A stretch of DNA of 64,000 bases from the NCBI RefSeq assembly GCF_036504375.1, contig NZ_DASXVH010000045.1, forward strand, positions 15,348-79,347, read 5' to 3'. Shown in pieces: positions 54,041 to 63,952 of this stretch. A program made the translations under genes and the position numbers. The notes beneath the pieces were generated by a model. That model had not been told where the DNA came from. It worked only from the letters and a program-made list of their open reading frames with translations, and made no database searches. How positions within the stretch are numbered: position 1 is the stretch's first letter; every line of letters begins with the position of its first letter. The DNA comes from Novimethylophilus sp036504375. Its GTDB lineage: Bacteria; Pseudomonadota; Gammaproteobacteria; Burkholderiales; Methylophilaceae.

Positions 54041-55378
54041 GTGCAAGATTTCTGGTGGCGCACAACCTGGCCGCTTTTGCCGGCAATTCTATTCTGCCTC
54101 GTCCTCTGGCCGGTAGCAGGCAGCGGCACCGCGCTGCTAGTCTTCTGCCTGTCTTTGTGCGCATTGCTCGCATTGCACCTGTTCAACCTGCGCAAGCTGG
54201 CGGGCTGGCTAAAAAAACCCGATCTGCATGCCATCCCCGAGGGCAACGGCATCTGGGATGACATCTTCGCCAACCTGTATCAGGAGCTGCGGCGCCATTC
54301 GCGCAGCGAAACCCGTCTGATATCCGCACTGGAACGCTTGCAGCAAGCTGCTGGTGCGCTTCCCGACGGGGTCGTGGTATTGAATGAAACAGACCAGATC
54401 GAATGGTGCAACCCCAGTGCCGGCCGCCAACTGGGCCTGCGTCTGGACCAGGATGCCGGCAAGCCGATCAGCTATCTGGTACGCCAGACCGAATTCATCG
54501 CTTATTTAAATGCGCGCAATTACACCGAGCCGCTGCTGCTCAAATCGGCACGCAATCCTGATGTTTCGCTGGAACTGCAACTGGTGCCATTCGGCGAAAA
54601 TCAGAAACTACTGATCTGCCGTGACATTACACATCTGGAAAAGATCGAAACCATGCGGCGCGATTTTATCGCCAATGTTTCGCACGAGCTGCGCACGCCA
54701 TTGACGGTGGTCGGCGGTTTTCTGGAGACATTGAAGGATATCGAGGGTGCAGTGCCGGACAATCTGCGCCATTACTTCGACCTGATGGAAGACCAGACCG
54801 GCCGCATGCGCAATCTGGTGGAAGATCTGTTGATGCTGTCGCAACTGGAAAGCAGCCAGAATCCCCCGCAAGAAAGCATAGTCGATGTTCCGGCTTTGCT
54901 GGATACGGTACAGACCGAGGCGCAAAACCTCAGCGCAGGCCGCCATCATGTTTTGATCGAGCACGCGGACCCCACGCTGAATTTGCGCGGCAGCCAGGAC
55001 GAACTGCACAGCGCATTCGGCAACCTGGTCAACAATGCGATACGCTATACGCCGGAAGGCGGCGAAATCCGCATATGCTGGCAGTTGCGGGGCAAGGAGG
55101 CAGTATTCAGCGTGCGGGACACCGGCATTGGTATCGAACAACATCATATCGCGCGTTTAACCGAACGCTTCTACCGCGTGGACCGCAGCCGTTCGCGGGA
55201 AACCGGTGGCACCGGGCTGGGTTTATCCATTGTCAAGCACATCCTTACCCGGCACCAGGCGCGGCTGGAAATCCAGAGCGAGTTCGGTAAGGGCAGCACA
55301 TTCAGCGCGATATTCCCGCCCGAACATGTGGCGCTGAAATCCGCTGAGAAGAATAAGCAGGGCGCGTTAACGTCTTAG
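54041..55378 (+). CDS. phoR: Phosphate sensor histidine kinase PhoR
   Basis: 445-residue membrane kinase: two hydrophobic N-terminal helices (residues 9-25 and 28-45), a PAS domain (LPDGVVVLNETDQIEWCNPSAGRQLG), HisKA with H215 in NVSHELRTPLT, and HATPase with N box NLVNNAIRYTPEGG, DTGIG, and GTGLGLSIVKHI. GTG start at 54041. Its stop codon directly abuts the convergent lipoprotein's stop codon, so there is no room for a terminator between them. Confidence 0.94.
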   Translation: MQDFWWRTTWPLLPAILFCLVLWPVAGSGTALLVFCLSLCALLALHLFNLRKLAGWLKKPDLHAIPEGNGIWDDIFANLYQELRRHSRSETRLISALERLQQAAGALPDGVVVLNETDQIEWCNPSAGRQLGLRLDQDAGKPISYLVRQTEFIAYLNARNYTEPLLLKSARNPDVSLELQLVPFGENQKLLICRDITHLEKIETMRRDFIANVSHELRTPLTVVGGFLETLKDIEGAVPDNLRHYFDLMEDQTGRMRNLVEDLLMLSQLESSQNPPQESIVDVPALLDTVQTEAQNLSAGRHHVLIEHADPTLNLRGSQDELHSAFGNLVNNAIRYTPEGGEIRICWQLRGKEAVFSVRDTGIGIEQHHIARLTERFYRVDRSRSRETGGTGLGLSIVKHILTRHQARLEIQSEFGKGSTFSAIFPPEHVALKSAEKNKQGALTS

Positions 55379-56116
55379 TCAGAACGGCAGAAACAAGGCT
55401 GTCGCCAGGCTCAGTGCGACGCGCGAAATGAGGCGCTGCGATTTTTCGGCCAGCGTGATTGCATATAAATCCGTCCGGCCGATGATCTTGCCGAACTCGC
55501 GCTCAAAACTGAGATTGCGTTCGTTATCGTGCAGTTCGTTGGTCAGCAGATACAGCTGGCCTTGGGCATCGCGTGCATTGGAAAGCTTCCACGCGGCGAT
55601 TTCGACATTGCGCGCGGCATTGTAAATATTCTGCGGATCCAGGCTATCGGTCAGATAAAATTCCGATTTTCCGCCATGCGCCTTGACCAACATGGTCTCT
55701 AAGCCGACGATGAGCGGCAGCACGCGGTCACCCTGGTAATCCGGCAGAAACGCCAGCTGAATCGCGTCGGTACCTTGCGCTTCGTTGATGTTCTTGAATT
55801 TCCAGCCGTGTCCGCCTTCGAATACCCAACCCACCATCTCCTCGACAGTGCCCGAAGTGCTCTTTTTGAGTTCGCGCGGATTGCGTTTGTAGAGCTTGGT
55901 CATCAACAGGCGCAGGCTATGCATGTTCTCCCGCATCTGCACGTCCGCCATGCGGTCGAGGTCGGATTTTCCCAGCTGGTTCAGGGAGCTGCGGTCGCTC
56001 TGTTCCGGCACCGGCTTGCTGCCCGGGTTGGGCGCGGTAGTGACGCAGGCGGGCAGGACGCCGAAGCAAAAAAGCATGGCAGCTGCTAGACATCCCCTGC
56101 GTCCCAGCTGTCCCAT
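55379..56116 (-). CDS. Conserved hypothetical lipoprotein
   Basis: 245-residue protein with signal peptide and lipobox LPAC (mature Cys24). No recognised domain; contains DRMADVQMRENMHSLRLLMTKLYKRNPRELKK (residues 54-85) and a hydrophobic C-terminal segment RVALSLATALFLPF, so a second membrane contact is possible. Function unknown. Its stop codon touches that of phoR; it is transcribed after lspA, 23 bases downstream of it, probably with the murJ-ribF-ileS-lspA operon. Confidence 0.72.
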   Translation of the reverse strand: MGQLGRRGCLAAAMLFCFGVLPACVTTAPNPGSKPVPEQSDRSSLNQLGKSDLDRMADVQMRENMHSLRLLMTKLYKRNPRELKKSTSGTVEEMVGWVFEGGHGWKFKNINEAQGTDAIQLAFLPDYQGDRVLPLIVGLETMLVKAHGGKSEFYLTDSLDPQNIYNAARNVEIAAWKLSNARDAQGQLYLLTNELHDNERNLSFEREFGKIIGRTDLYAITLAEKSQRLISRVALSLATALFLPF

Positions 56117-56139
56117 GCATTCCCCCTATGCTGCTTGAA

Positions 56140-56598
56140 TTATCGATCTGGCTTCTTCAGGCCATCCCACAACAGCAGCGCCGCGCCTAGCGTAATCGCC
56201 GAGTCGGCCACATTGAAGGCCGGCCAATAATAGGCATGATAGTGAAAATAGAGAAAATCCACCACGTGGCCGAGCATGACCCGATCCCACAGGTTGCCCA
56301 GTGCCCCCCCCAGGATCAGGCTTAGCGCCAGGCAAAACAGTTTCCTGCCCGGATGTTTGCGCAGCAAGTGAACAATGATGCCTGAGGCGATTAGCGCGAA
56401 AACGCTGAAAAAGATACGCTGCCATCCGCCGGCATTGGCCAGAAAGCTGAAGGCAGCGCCGGCGTTATAAAACAGCACCAGGTCGAGAAACGCCGTCACG
56501 CTGCGGTGTTCGCCGAAAGCGAACGCCGACTGCACCCAGCCTTTGGTCAGCTGGTCCAGCAGGATCACGACGACGCTGATGGCCAGCCAGTTACGCAT
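56140..56598 (-). CDS. lspA: Lipoprotein signal peptidase
   Basis: 152-residue membrane aspartyl peptidase that cleaves the signal peptide of lipoproteins such as BamC and others in this window. Four transmembrane helices; catalytic aspartates in LGNLWDRVMLG and FNVADSAITLG, plus YNAGAAFSFLA. ATG 56598 overlaps the end of ileS by eight bases. The ileS-lspA order is conserved across proteobacteria. Confidence 0.95.
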   Translation of the reverse strand: MRNWLAISVVVILLDQLTKGWVQSAFAFGEHRSVTAFLDLVLFYNAGAAFSFLANAGGWQRIFFSVFALIASGIIVHLLRKHPGRKLFCLALSLILGGALGNLWDRVMLGHVVDFLYFHYHAYYWPAFNVADSAITLGAALLLWDGLKKPDR

Positions 56599-59401
56599 GG
56601 CTGCGCGGCTCGCCCCGGCCAAACAGATTGCTCACGCAGCGCCCGCAAATCTGCGGGTGCGCCGCATCGGCGCCGACATCGACACGATAGTGCCAGCAGC
56701 GCTCGCATTTGACGTGCGCGCTCGGCGCCGCAATGATACCGACGCCTTCGAGCGCCGATGTTGCAGCATCGGGGTGACGACCCTGATGTACACGGGCTTG
56801 CGAGGTGATGAACGCAAAGCGCAGGTCGTCGCCCAGCATATTCAGCTGCGCCAGCAGCTCGCCTTCGGCATAGATGTCGACCTCGGCCTGCAGCGAAGAC
56901 CCGATCTTGCCTGCCTGGCGCAGCTCTTCCAGCAGCTTGAGCACATCGGCGCGCAGCAGGCGCAATTTCCCCCAGCGGCTGCTTAGTTCGGCGCCGCCAT
57001 CAATCTTCGGCAATTCATACCAGGTATGCAGCAGCACGCTGTCGGCAGGGTTGCCCGACAGCAATTCCCAGACTTCGTCCGCGGTAAACGACAACACCGG
57101 TGCGAACAATTGGGTCAGCACCTGCGTGATATGCCACAGTACGCTCTGGGCGGCGCGACGCGGCCTGGAATCGGCGCCTGCGGTATACAGCCGGTCCTTG
57201 AGGATATCGAGGTAGAACCCGCCCAACTCCTCGGAACAAAAGTTATGCAGATCCTGCACCACCAGATGGAATTCGTAGCTGTCGTAATTTTTCCTGATGC
57301 GGCTCTGCAGCTCGGCGGTCAGCTCCAGCGCGTAACGGTCGATCTCCAGCCATTGCTCAGCCGGCAACAGGTCTTTCCTGGCGTCGAAATCCGCCAGATT
57401 GGCCAGCAAGAAGCGCAAGGTATTGCGGATGCGGCGGTAACTCTCCACCACGCGCTTGAGGATTTCGTCTGAAATCGTCAATTCGCCGGAATAATCGGTC
57501 GACGCCACCCACAGCCGCAGGATATCGGCGCCGTAAGTGTCCATGACCTTCTGCGGCGCGATGACGTTGCCCTTGGATTTGCTCATCTTGTGGCCGGAGC
57601 CGTCCACCACGAAGCCGTGCGTCAGCAGGGCATCAAATGGAGCACGGCCGTCGATGGCGCAGCCGGTAAGCAGCGACGACTGGAACCAGCCGCGGTGCTG
57701 GTCCGAGCCTTCCAGGTAGAGATCCGCCGGATGCTGCAATTCCGGCCGGCGCTTCAGCACGGCCGCATGCGTGGCGCCGGAATCGAACCAGACGTCCAGC
57801 GTGTCGGTGACTTTCTTGTACTGTTCGGCCTGTTCCGGTGCCTGGGCTTGCAGGAAGGCCGCGCCATCCAGCGAGAACCAGGCTTCTATGCCCTGCTGCT
57901 CGACCTCTAACGCGACTTTTTCCAGCAGTTCCAGCGTGCGCGGATGCGGCTCGCCAGTCTCCTTGTGCACGAACAGCGGCATGGGCACGCCCCAGTTGCG
58001 CTGGCGCGACACGCACCAATCGGGGCGGTTCTTGATCATCGCCTCCAGCCGCGCGCGGCCCCAGGACGGGAAGAATTGCGTATCCTCCACCGCTTTATTG
58101 GCGGATTCGCGCAGGGTTTTGCCGCCCTTTCCGGATTGGTTCATACCGATGAACCACTGGTGCGTGGCGCGGAAAATCACCGGCGTCTTGTGGCGCCAGC
58201 AATGCGGGTAGCTGTGGTTGAGCCGCGCCGAAGCCATCAAATGGCCGCCGGCTTGCAGCGTCTCGATCACGACCTTGTTGGCATCCCACACGCTCATGCC
58301 GCCGACCAGCGGCACCTTGGCGAAAAATTTGCCGTTGTCGTCCACCGGGTTGTCCGCCGGCAAGTCGTAGCGCATGCCCACCGCATAGTCGTCCAGGCCG
58401 TGCGCCGGCGCGGTATGCACCAGCCCGGTACCGGCGTCGGTGGTGACATGGTCGCCGCAGATCACCGGCACCTGACGCGCATAGAACGGATGCTGCAACC
58501 GCAGGTGCTCCAGTGCGGCGCCCTTGCATGAAGCCAACGTGACCGTCGCACTCTCGCCATAGCGGACCAGCGTGGCTGCGGCCAGTTCATGCGCCAGAAT
58601 CAGCAAACCTTTGCCGGTCCGGATCAGGTCGTAGTCGAATTCCGGGTGCACGGAGACGGCCTGATTGGCAGGCAGCGTCCACGGCGTTGTGGTCCAGACG
58701 ACCGCAAAAACGGCGCCGCTGATTTCCACGCCGAACACCTTGCCCAGCGCGGCGTTGTCCGCCACCTTGAAGCCGACGTCGATCGCCGGCGAGTTCTTGT
58801 CCTCGTACTCCACTTCCGCTTCGGCCAGCGCCGACCCGCAATCCACGCACCAGTGCACCGGCTTGGAACCCTGATAGAGATAGCCGTTTTGATAAATCTC
58901 GCCCAAGGCTCGGATGATGTCGGCCTCGGTCCCGAAATCCATCGTCAGGTAGGGATGATCCCAATCGCCCAGCACGCCCAGGCGGATAAAATCGGCCTTC
59001 TGGCGAGTGATCTGTTCCTGAGCGTACTCGCGGCAGAGTTCCCTGAATCTGGCGGCAGGAATGTCCTTGCCGTGCAGCTTTTCCACCATCAATTCGATAG
59101 GCAGGCCGTGGCAATCCCAACCCGGCACATAAGGCGCGTCGAAACCGCTCAAGGTCTTGGACTTGATGATGATGTCCTTGAGAATTTTGTTCACCGCATG
59201 GCCGATATGGATATCGCCGTTGGCATACGGCGGGCCGTCGTGCAGGATGAATTTCTGCGCGCCTTTGCGCGTCTCCCGAATCTTCTGGTAGAGCTTTTTC
59301 TCCTGCCATGCCTTGAGCCACGCCGGTTCGCGCTTGGCCAAATCGCCGCGCATCGGGAAAGGGGTATCGGGGAGATTCAGGGTGTTCTTGTAATCGGTCA
59401 T
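56591..59401 (-). CDS. ileS: Isoleucyl-tRNA synthetase
   Basis: 936-residue class I synthetase. HIGH at 65-68 (NGDIHIGHAVNK), KMSKS at 605-609 (GHKMSKSKGN), editing domain between them (TTTPWTLPANQAVSVHPEFDY), and the C-terminal zinc-binding CERCWHYR and CGRCVSNLFG. Full length. ATGA overlap with the ribF stop codon; the order ribF-ileS-lspA is conserved. Confidence 0.97.
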   Translation of the reverse strand: MTDYKNTLNLPDTPFPMRGDLAKREPAWLKAWQEKKLYQKIRETRKGAQKFILHDGPPYANGDIHIGHAVNKILKDIIIKSKTLSGFDAPYVPGWDCHGLPIELMVEKLHGKDIPAARFRELCREYAQEQITRQKADFIRLGVLGDWDHPYLTMDFGTEADIIRALGEIYQNGYLYQGSKPVHWCVDCGSALAEAEVEYEDKNSPAIDVGFKVADNAALGKVFGVEISGAVFAVVWTTTPWTLPANQAVSVHPEFDYDLIRTGKGLLILAHELAAATLVRYGESATVTLASCKGAALEHLRLQHPFYARQVPVICGDHVTTDAGTGLVHTAPAHGLDDYAVGMRYDLPADNPVDDNGKFFAKVPLVGGMSVWDANKVVIETLQAGGHLMASARLNHSYPHCWRHKTPVIFRATHQWFIGMNQSGKGGKTLRESANKAVEDTQFFPSWGRARLEAMIKNRPDWCVSRQRNWGVPMPLFVHKETGEPHPRTLELLEKVALEVEQQGIEAWFSLDGAAFLQAQAPEQAEQYKKVTDTLDVWFDSGATHAAVLKRRPELQHPADLYLEGSDQHRGWFQSSLLTGCAIDGRAPFDALLTHGFVVDGSGHKMSKSKGNVIAPQKVMDTYGADILRLWVASTDYSGELTISDEILKRVVESYRRIRNTLRFLLANLADFDARKDLLPAEQWLEIDRYALELTAELQSRIRKNYDSYEFHLVVQDLHNFCSEELGGFYLDILKDRLYTAGADSRPRRAAQSVLWHITQVLTQLFAPVLSFTADEVWELLSGNPADSVLLHTWYELPKIDGGAELSSRWGKLRLLRADVLKLLEELRQAGKIGSSLQAEVDIYAEGELLAQLNMLGDDLRFAFITSQARVHQGRHPDAATSALEGVGIIAAPSAHVKCERCWHYRVDVGADAAHPQICGRCVSNLFGRGEPRSHA

Positions 59402-60318
59402 TTCGCTTCGTTCAAAAAGTATTCACGCGCGGCCTGTTCATCCAGCGCAATTTGCCGCCTCAGCGTTTCAAGATCGGGGAATTTTTCCTCATCGCGCAGC
59501 TTCTTCAGGAAACTCACGCGCACGTGCCGGCCGTAAATGTCGCCGTCGAAATCGAGCAGGTGGACTTCCAGCGTGGGCTTGCCGTTCTGCTTCATCGTTG
59601 GCCGCACGCCCAAGCTTGCCACACCGGGCAAATCCCCTCCTGTCAAACCGCCCAATTTTACCGCATAGATACCGGTCAACGGCGGTTTGTCGTGGTGCAT
59701 CTGCACATTGGCCGTGGGGTAACCCAGCACGCGCCCCAGTTTATCGCCATCGACGATGTGGCCGCTGATACTGTAATCGCGCCCCAGCAGCCTTTTCGCC
59801 TGCAGCAGGTCGCCTCCCTCCAGCGCCTGGCGCACCCGCGTGCTGGAGACCCGCGCCCCGTCCATCTCCACTTCCGGCAGGCTTTCCACGATGCAGCCGG
59901 CATCGCGCATATGCTGCACCGATCCCATCCGCCCGGCGCCGAAGCGGAAATCCTCGCCCACCAGGATCAACCGCGCATCCAACGACTGGCGCAATATGCG
60001 CTCGATAAACAGCTGGGCGCTCATCGCGGCGAACTGTGCGTCGAACTGGCACACGTAGCTGCGCTTCACGCCATGCTCGGCAAACAGTTCCAGCTTTTCA
60101 CGCATCGAAGTCAAGCGGGCAGGCGCTTGATCGGGAGTAAAAAATTCGCGCGGATGCGGTTCGAAGGTCAGCAGGCTGCAAGCCAGGCCTGTACTTCCCG
60201 CGACTTCGGCCAAGCGCCGCATGATGGCCCGGTGGCCGATATGCACGCCATCGAAGTTGCCGATCGCCAGTGCAGTCGGGATCTCGGCATGCTGAGGAAA
60301 ATGTCGGAAAATCTGCAT
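59398..60318 (-). CDS. ribF: Bifunctional riboflavin kinase/FAD synthetase
   Basis: 306-residue enzyme making FMN and FAD. N-terminal FMN adenylyltransferase domain with GNFDGVHIGHRAIM and LVGEDFRFGAGRMGSV; C-terminal riboflavin kinase domain with YPTANVQ and GIYAVKLG. It supplies the flavins needed by lpd, the GlcD-like protein and the covalently flavinylated Rnf subunits. ATG shares a base with the murJ stop (TAATG). Confidence 0.96.
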   Translation of the reverse strand: MQIFRHFPQHAEIPTALAIGNFDGVHIGHRAIMRRLAEVAGSTGLACSLLTFEPHPREFFTPDQAPARLTSMREKLELFAEHGVKRSYVCQFDAQFAAMSAQLFIERILRQSLDARLILVGEDFRFGAGRMGSVQHMRDAGCIVESLPEVEMDGARVSSTRVRQALEGGDLLQAKRLLGRDYSISGHIVDGDKLGRVLGYPTANVQMHHDKPPLTGIYAVKLGGLTGGDLPGVASLGVRPTMKQNGKPTLEVHLLDFDGDIYGRHVRVSFLKKLRDEEKFPDLETLRRQIALDEQAAREYFLNEAK

Positions 60319-61856
60319 TACGTTACCGTGCGCTTCATAAAATCCTTGATACGGAAGCCCAGCATCCATAGCGATGCGAAGTAGGCGCCCGCCCCGGCCA
60401 CGACCAGCATGATCAAACGCAGCAATTTTTCACGCGTGCCGAAATTGAGCCACGCTTCATTATTGCCAGCCAGCCATGACAATACCAGCGCCATGGCAAC
60501 CAGCGCGGCGCCAAGCTTGAGCATGAATATCAACCAGCCGGGACGCGGCCGGTAAATACCGGCGAGCCGCAGGTTGTAATACAGCAAGGCCGCGTTCAGG
60601 CAGGCCCCGAGCCCGATCGCCAGCGCCAGTCCGGCATGGTGCAATTTCCAGATGAAGGCCAGGTTCATCAACTGGGTTGCAACCAAGGTAAAAATGGCGA
60701 TTTTGACCGGCGTCTTGATGTTCTGTCTGGCATAGAAGCCGGGCGCCAGCACCTTGACCAGGATCAGCCCGAGCAAGCCCAGGCTGTAGGCCATCAACGC
60801 CTCGCGCGTCATCCACACGTCATGCTGGGTGAACGCGCCGTAATGGAACAGCGCGCATACCAGCGGCACCGCCAGCACCGCCAGCGCCACCGCAGAAGGC
60901 AACGCCAACAGGAAAGTCAGGCGCAGCCCCCAGTCCATCAGTAGCGAATACTCACCATCCGCTTTATCGGCATAGCTCTTGGAAAGGCTAGGCAGCAATA
61001 TCGTCCCCAGCGCCACGCCCAGCATGCCGGTGGGAAACTCCATCAGGCGATCGGCATAGTACAGCCAGGACACGCTGCCGGTTGCCAGAAAAGAGGCGAA
61101 AATGGTGTTGATCAGCAGCGAGATCTGGGCGATGGAAACGCCGAACACCGCCGGCCCCATCAGCCGCAGAATGCGCCATACGCCAGGATCCTGGCTATTG
61201 AAGCTGAACTTGGGGATGAGGTCGATCTTTTTCAGGTAGGGCAACTGGAAGGCCAACTGCAGCACGCCGCCGACCACGACGGCCCACGCCAGCACCATGA
61301 TGGGCGGATTAAAATACTTGGCGAAAAATAGCGCGCCGATGATGAAAGACAGATTGAGCAGCACCGGGGTGAATGCCGGGACCGAAAACCGGCTGTAAGT
61401 GTTGAGTATGCCCCCCGCCAGCGAGACCAGCGAGATGAGCAGGATATAAGGAAAAATCACCCGCAGCATGTCCACCGTCATCGTGAACTTGCCCGAGTCG
61501 GCCACAAAGCCCGGTGCGCTCAGGTAAACCACCGCCGGTGCCGCCACGATGCCCAGCAGCGTGACCGCAACCAGCACCAGAAATAGCAGCGTGGCGACGT
61601 GGTCGACCAGAATCTTGGTGGCGTCATGCCCGCGCTGATTCTTGTATTCCGCCAGTACCGGCACGAATGCCTGCGAGAATGCGCCTTCCGCAAATAAGCG
61701 CCGCAGCAGGTTGGGAATCTTGAACGCGATGAAAAACGCGTCGGTGTAAATGCCGGCGCCGAAAATGCGGGCGACCAGCGTATCGCGCACAAAGCCGAGG
61801 ATGCGCGACATCAGCGTCATGCTGCCGACGGCGGCAAGGGCTTTAAGCAGATTCAT
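60318..61856 (-). CDS. murJ: Lipid II flippase MurJ (MviN)
   Basis: 512-residue MOP-superfamily membrane protein with about fourteen transmembrane helices; flips the peptidoglycan precursor lipid II. Conserved MNLLKALAAVGSMTLMSRILGFVRD start, FFIAFKIPNLLRRLFAEGAFSQAFVPVLAEY (residues 42-72), and the central-cavity arginines. It is the first gene of the ribF-ileS-lspA operon and diverges from rpsT, a common arrangement. Confidence 0.96.
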   Translation of the reverse strand: MNLLKALAAVGSMTLMSRILGFVRDTLVARIFGAGIYTDAFFIAFKIPNLLRRLFAEGAFSQAFVPVLAEYKNQRGHDATKILVDHVATLLFLVLVAVTLLGIVAAPAVVYLSAPGFVADSGKFTMTVDMLRVIFPYILLISLVSLAGGILNTYSRFSVPAFTPVLLNLSFIIGALFFAKYFNPPIMVLAWAVVVGGVLQLAFQLPYLKKIDLIPKFSFNSQDPGVWRILRLMGPAVFGVSIAQISLLINTIFASFLATGSVSWLYYADRLMEFPTGMLGVALGTILLPSLSKSYADKADGEYSLLMDWGLRLTFLLALPSAVALAVLAVPLVCALFHYGAFTQHDVWMTREALMAYSLGLLGLILVKVLAPGFYARQNIKTPVKIAIFTLVATQLMNLAFIWKLHHAGLALAIGLGACLNAALLYYNLRLAGIYRPRPGWLIFMLKLGAALVAMALVLSWLAGNNEAWLNFGTREKLLRLIMLVVAGAGAYFASLWMLGFRIKDFMKRTVT

Positions 61857-61915
61857 GCAGTAATTGGTGAGATTTTTGAAGCGCTAATATTACCATGCAG
61901 CCGCCGCGCTTGACC

Positions 61916-61944
61916 TTGCAAAAGACGCCGCGACTCTGTATGAT
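61916..61944 (+). promoter_or_regulatory. Sigma-70 promoter of rpsT
   Basis: TTGCAA (61916-61921) and TATGAT (61939-61944) with a 17-base spacer; the start codon is 38 bases beyond the -10 element and AGGAG (61972-61976) precedes it. Confidence 0.7.
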
Positions 61945-61981
61945 TGCGCGTTTCAAAATTGCTTACCCTTCAGGAGTTTCA

Positions 61982-62245
61982 ATGGCTAACAGCGCACAGG
62001 CAAGAAAGCGTGCTCGTCAGGCAGTAAAGCAACGCGGCCACAATGCGAGCTTGCGTTCCGAACTGCGCACCGCAATCAAGAAAGTGGCAAAAGCAGTTCT
62101 GGCTGGCGACAAGGCCGCTGCACAAACCGTTTTCAAGGAATCGGAAAGCGTGATCGACCGCATTGCGGACAAGAACATCGTCCACAAGAACAAGGCTGCT
62201 CGCCACAAGAGCCGCCTGTCTGCGGCAATCAAGGCAATGGCCTAA
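61982..62245 (+). CDS. rpsT: 30S ribosomal protein S20
   Basis: 87-residue basic 16S rRNA-binding protein, MANSAQARKRARQAVKQRGHN... typical of S20; helical Ala/Lys/Arg-rich. ATG at 61982 preceded by AGGAG; longer upstream frames do not make sense. Single-gene unit with its own promoter and terminator. Confidence 0.97.
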   Translation: MANSAQARKRARQAVKQRGHNASLRSELRTAIKKVAKAVLAGDKAAAQTVFKESESVIDRIADKNIVHKNKAARHKSRLSAAIKAMA

Positions 62246-62268
62246 GTCGTAGCGTTCTTGCCGTATCG

Positions 62269-62305
62269 ACAAGGCCGGCCGGGGAACCCGCCGGCCTTGT
62301 TGTTT
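62269..62305 (+). terminator. Intrinsic terminator after rpsT
   Basis: ACAAGGCCGGC (62269-62279) and GCCGGCCTTGT (62290-62300) form an 11-bp stem with a ten-base loop, followed by TGTTT. It may also terminate the convergent purEK transcript, whose purK stop is at 62304. Confidence 0.82.
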
Positions 62306-63437
62306 AATGGTCTTCGATGCCGATGCGCTTGCGGATATCCATCGCGGCCGCAAGCACGTCGCGAACATCCTCGCCGATCACGGTGAAATGCCCCATCTTG
62401 CGCCCCGCCCTGGCCTCATGCTTGCCGTACAGGTGCAGCTTGAGATCGGTTTGCGCGAACAGGATGGCCCACGCCGGCTCGCCGCCCTCCGGCCACACAT
62501 CGCCCAGCAGGTTGACCATCACCGCCGCGCTATGCTGGTGCGGGTCGCCTAGCGGCAAGCCGCACAAAGCCCGCACCTGCTGCTCGAACTGGCCGGTGAC
62601 GCAGGCATCGATGGTGTAATGCCCGGAATTGTGCGGACGCGGCGCCATTTCGTTGACGTACAGACTGTCGTTGCAAACGAAGAACTCCACCCCCAGCACA
62701 CCGACATAGCCCAGCTTTTCGGCGACGCCCCGCGCAAAAGCCTGGGCCGTTTCGCGCACTTCGGCCGAGCCGCGCGCCGGCACGATGCTGACGTCCAGAA
62801 TGCCGTTGCGATGGGCGTTCTCGGCGGTGGGGAAGGCTTTGGTATTGCCCGCCGCATCGCGCGCCAGCACCACCGAGACTTCATAATCCAGCTTGAGCCG
62901 CATTTCCAGCACGCAAGCCTCGCCGTTGAAAGTGAGGAAGGCCTCCCTGGCTTCCTCCGGGGAGGCGACGCGCGCCTGCCCCTTGCCGTCGTAGCCGAAG
63001 CGGCTGACCTTGAGTATGCCGGGATAGAGGCCGCTGTTGGCTGCCGGGACATCCTCCGCACTGCGGATCACCGCATATGGCGCATGCGGAAAACCGTGGT
63101 CGCGCAGGAAATTCTTTTCCGAAATCCGGTTCTGGGCAATCGCCACGGCAGATGCCGACGGATGCACCTGGCAAGATTTGCTTAAGTATTCCAGCGTCGC
63201 CGCCGGCACGTTCTCGAACTCGGTCGTCACTGCGGCACAACTGCGCGCCATTTCATCCAGTGCGGCCTTGTCGTCATAAGCTGCGCACAGGTGAACCTCG
63301 GCAATCTTGCCGGCAGGGCTGTTGCGGTCTGGATCCAGCACCACGACTTTATAGCCCATTTCATGCGCGGCGATGACGAAGAAGCGGCCCAGCTGGCCGC
63401 CGCCCAGCATGCCCAAGGTTGCGGGAGGCAGAATCAT
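62304..63437 (-). CDS. purK: N5-carboxyaminoimidazole ribonucleotide synthase
   Basis: 377-residue ATP-grasp enzyme converting AIR to N5-CAIR in purine synthesis. Motifs: LGMLGGGQLGRFFVIAA, TTEFENVPAATLEYL, KVSRFGYDGKGQ, and the ATP-grasp metal site EMAPRPHNSGHYT. ATG 63437 overlaps the purE stop codon (ATGA); a longer frame runs through purE and is not real. Confidence 0.96.
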   Translation of the reverse strand: MILPPATLGMLGGGQLGRFFVIAAHEMGYKVVVLDPDRNSPAGKIAEVHLCAAYDDKAALDEMARSCAAVTTEFENVPAATLEYLSKSCQVHPSASAVAIAQNRISEKNFLRDHGFPHAPYAVIRSAEDVPAANSGLYPGILKVSRFGYDGKGQARVASPEEAREAFLTFNGEACVLEMRLKLDYEVSVVLARDAAGNTKAFPTAENAHRNGILDVSIVPARGSAEVRETAQAFARGVAEKLGYVGVLGVEFFVCNDSLYVNEMAPRPHNSGHYTIDACVTGQFEQQVRALCGLPLGDPHQHSAAVMVNLLGDVWPEGGEPAWAILFAQTDLKLHLYGKHEARAGRKMGHFTVIGEDVRDVLAAAMDIRKRIGIEDH

Positions 63438-63934
63438 GCATCCCTCCGTAGCGTCATTCCCAGCACTTTTTCGGTTTGCGCCTGACGGAATGCAACGAGC
63501 TTTTCTGCGAGCGCGGCATCGGTCGTCGCCAGCTGCGCCACTGCAAACAGGCCGGCATTGGCCGCGCCGGCTTCTCCGATCGCAAAGGTGGCGACGGGAA
63601 TACCCCTGGGCATCTGCACGATAGAGAGCAATGAATCCTGTCCTTGCAGATGTTTGGAAGGCACCGGCACGCCCAGCACCGGCACCGTGGTCTTGGCCGC
63701 AATCATGCCCGGCAGGTGTGCGGCGCCACCGGCACCGGCGATGATGGCGCGCAGGCCGCGCCCGGCTGCCTGCTCGGCGAACTCGAACATTAAATCCGGC
63801 GTACGGTGCGCAGAAACGACGCAGGCTTCGTATGCCACACCGAAATCGTCCAGGATCGCCGCTGCCGCCTGCATCACCGGCCAATCGCTGTCCGACCCCA
63901 TGACGATGGCGATTTGTACTTGTTGGTCTGTCAT
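63434..63934 (-). CDS. purE: N5-CAIR mutase
   Basis: 166-residue class I PurE, converting N5-CAIR to CAIR. Motifs MGSDSDWPVM, SAHRTPD, AGAGGAAHLPGMIAAKT, and GVPV. AGGGGAGA precedes the ATG at 63934. Followed by purK with ATGA coupling, the classic purEK pair. Confidence 0.96.
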   Translation of the reverse strand: MTDQQVQIAIVMGSDSDWPVMQAAAAILDDFGVAYEACVVSAHRTPDLMFEFAEQAAGRGLRAIIAGAGGAAHLPGMIAAKTTVPVLGVPVPSKHLQGQDSLLSIVQMPRGIPVATFAIGEAGAANAGLFAVAQLATTDAALAEKLVAFRQAQTEKVLGMTLRRDA

Positions 63935-63952
63935 TGTTTCTCCCCTTATGCA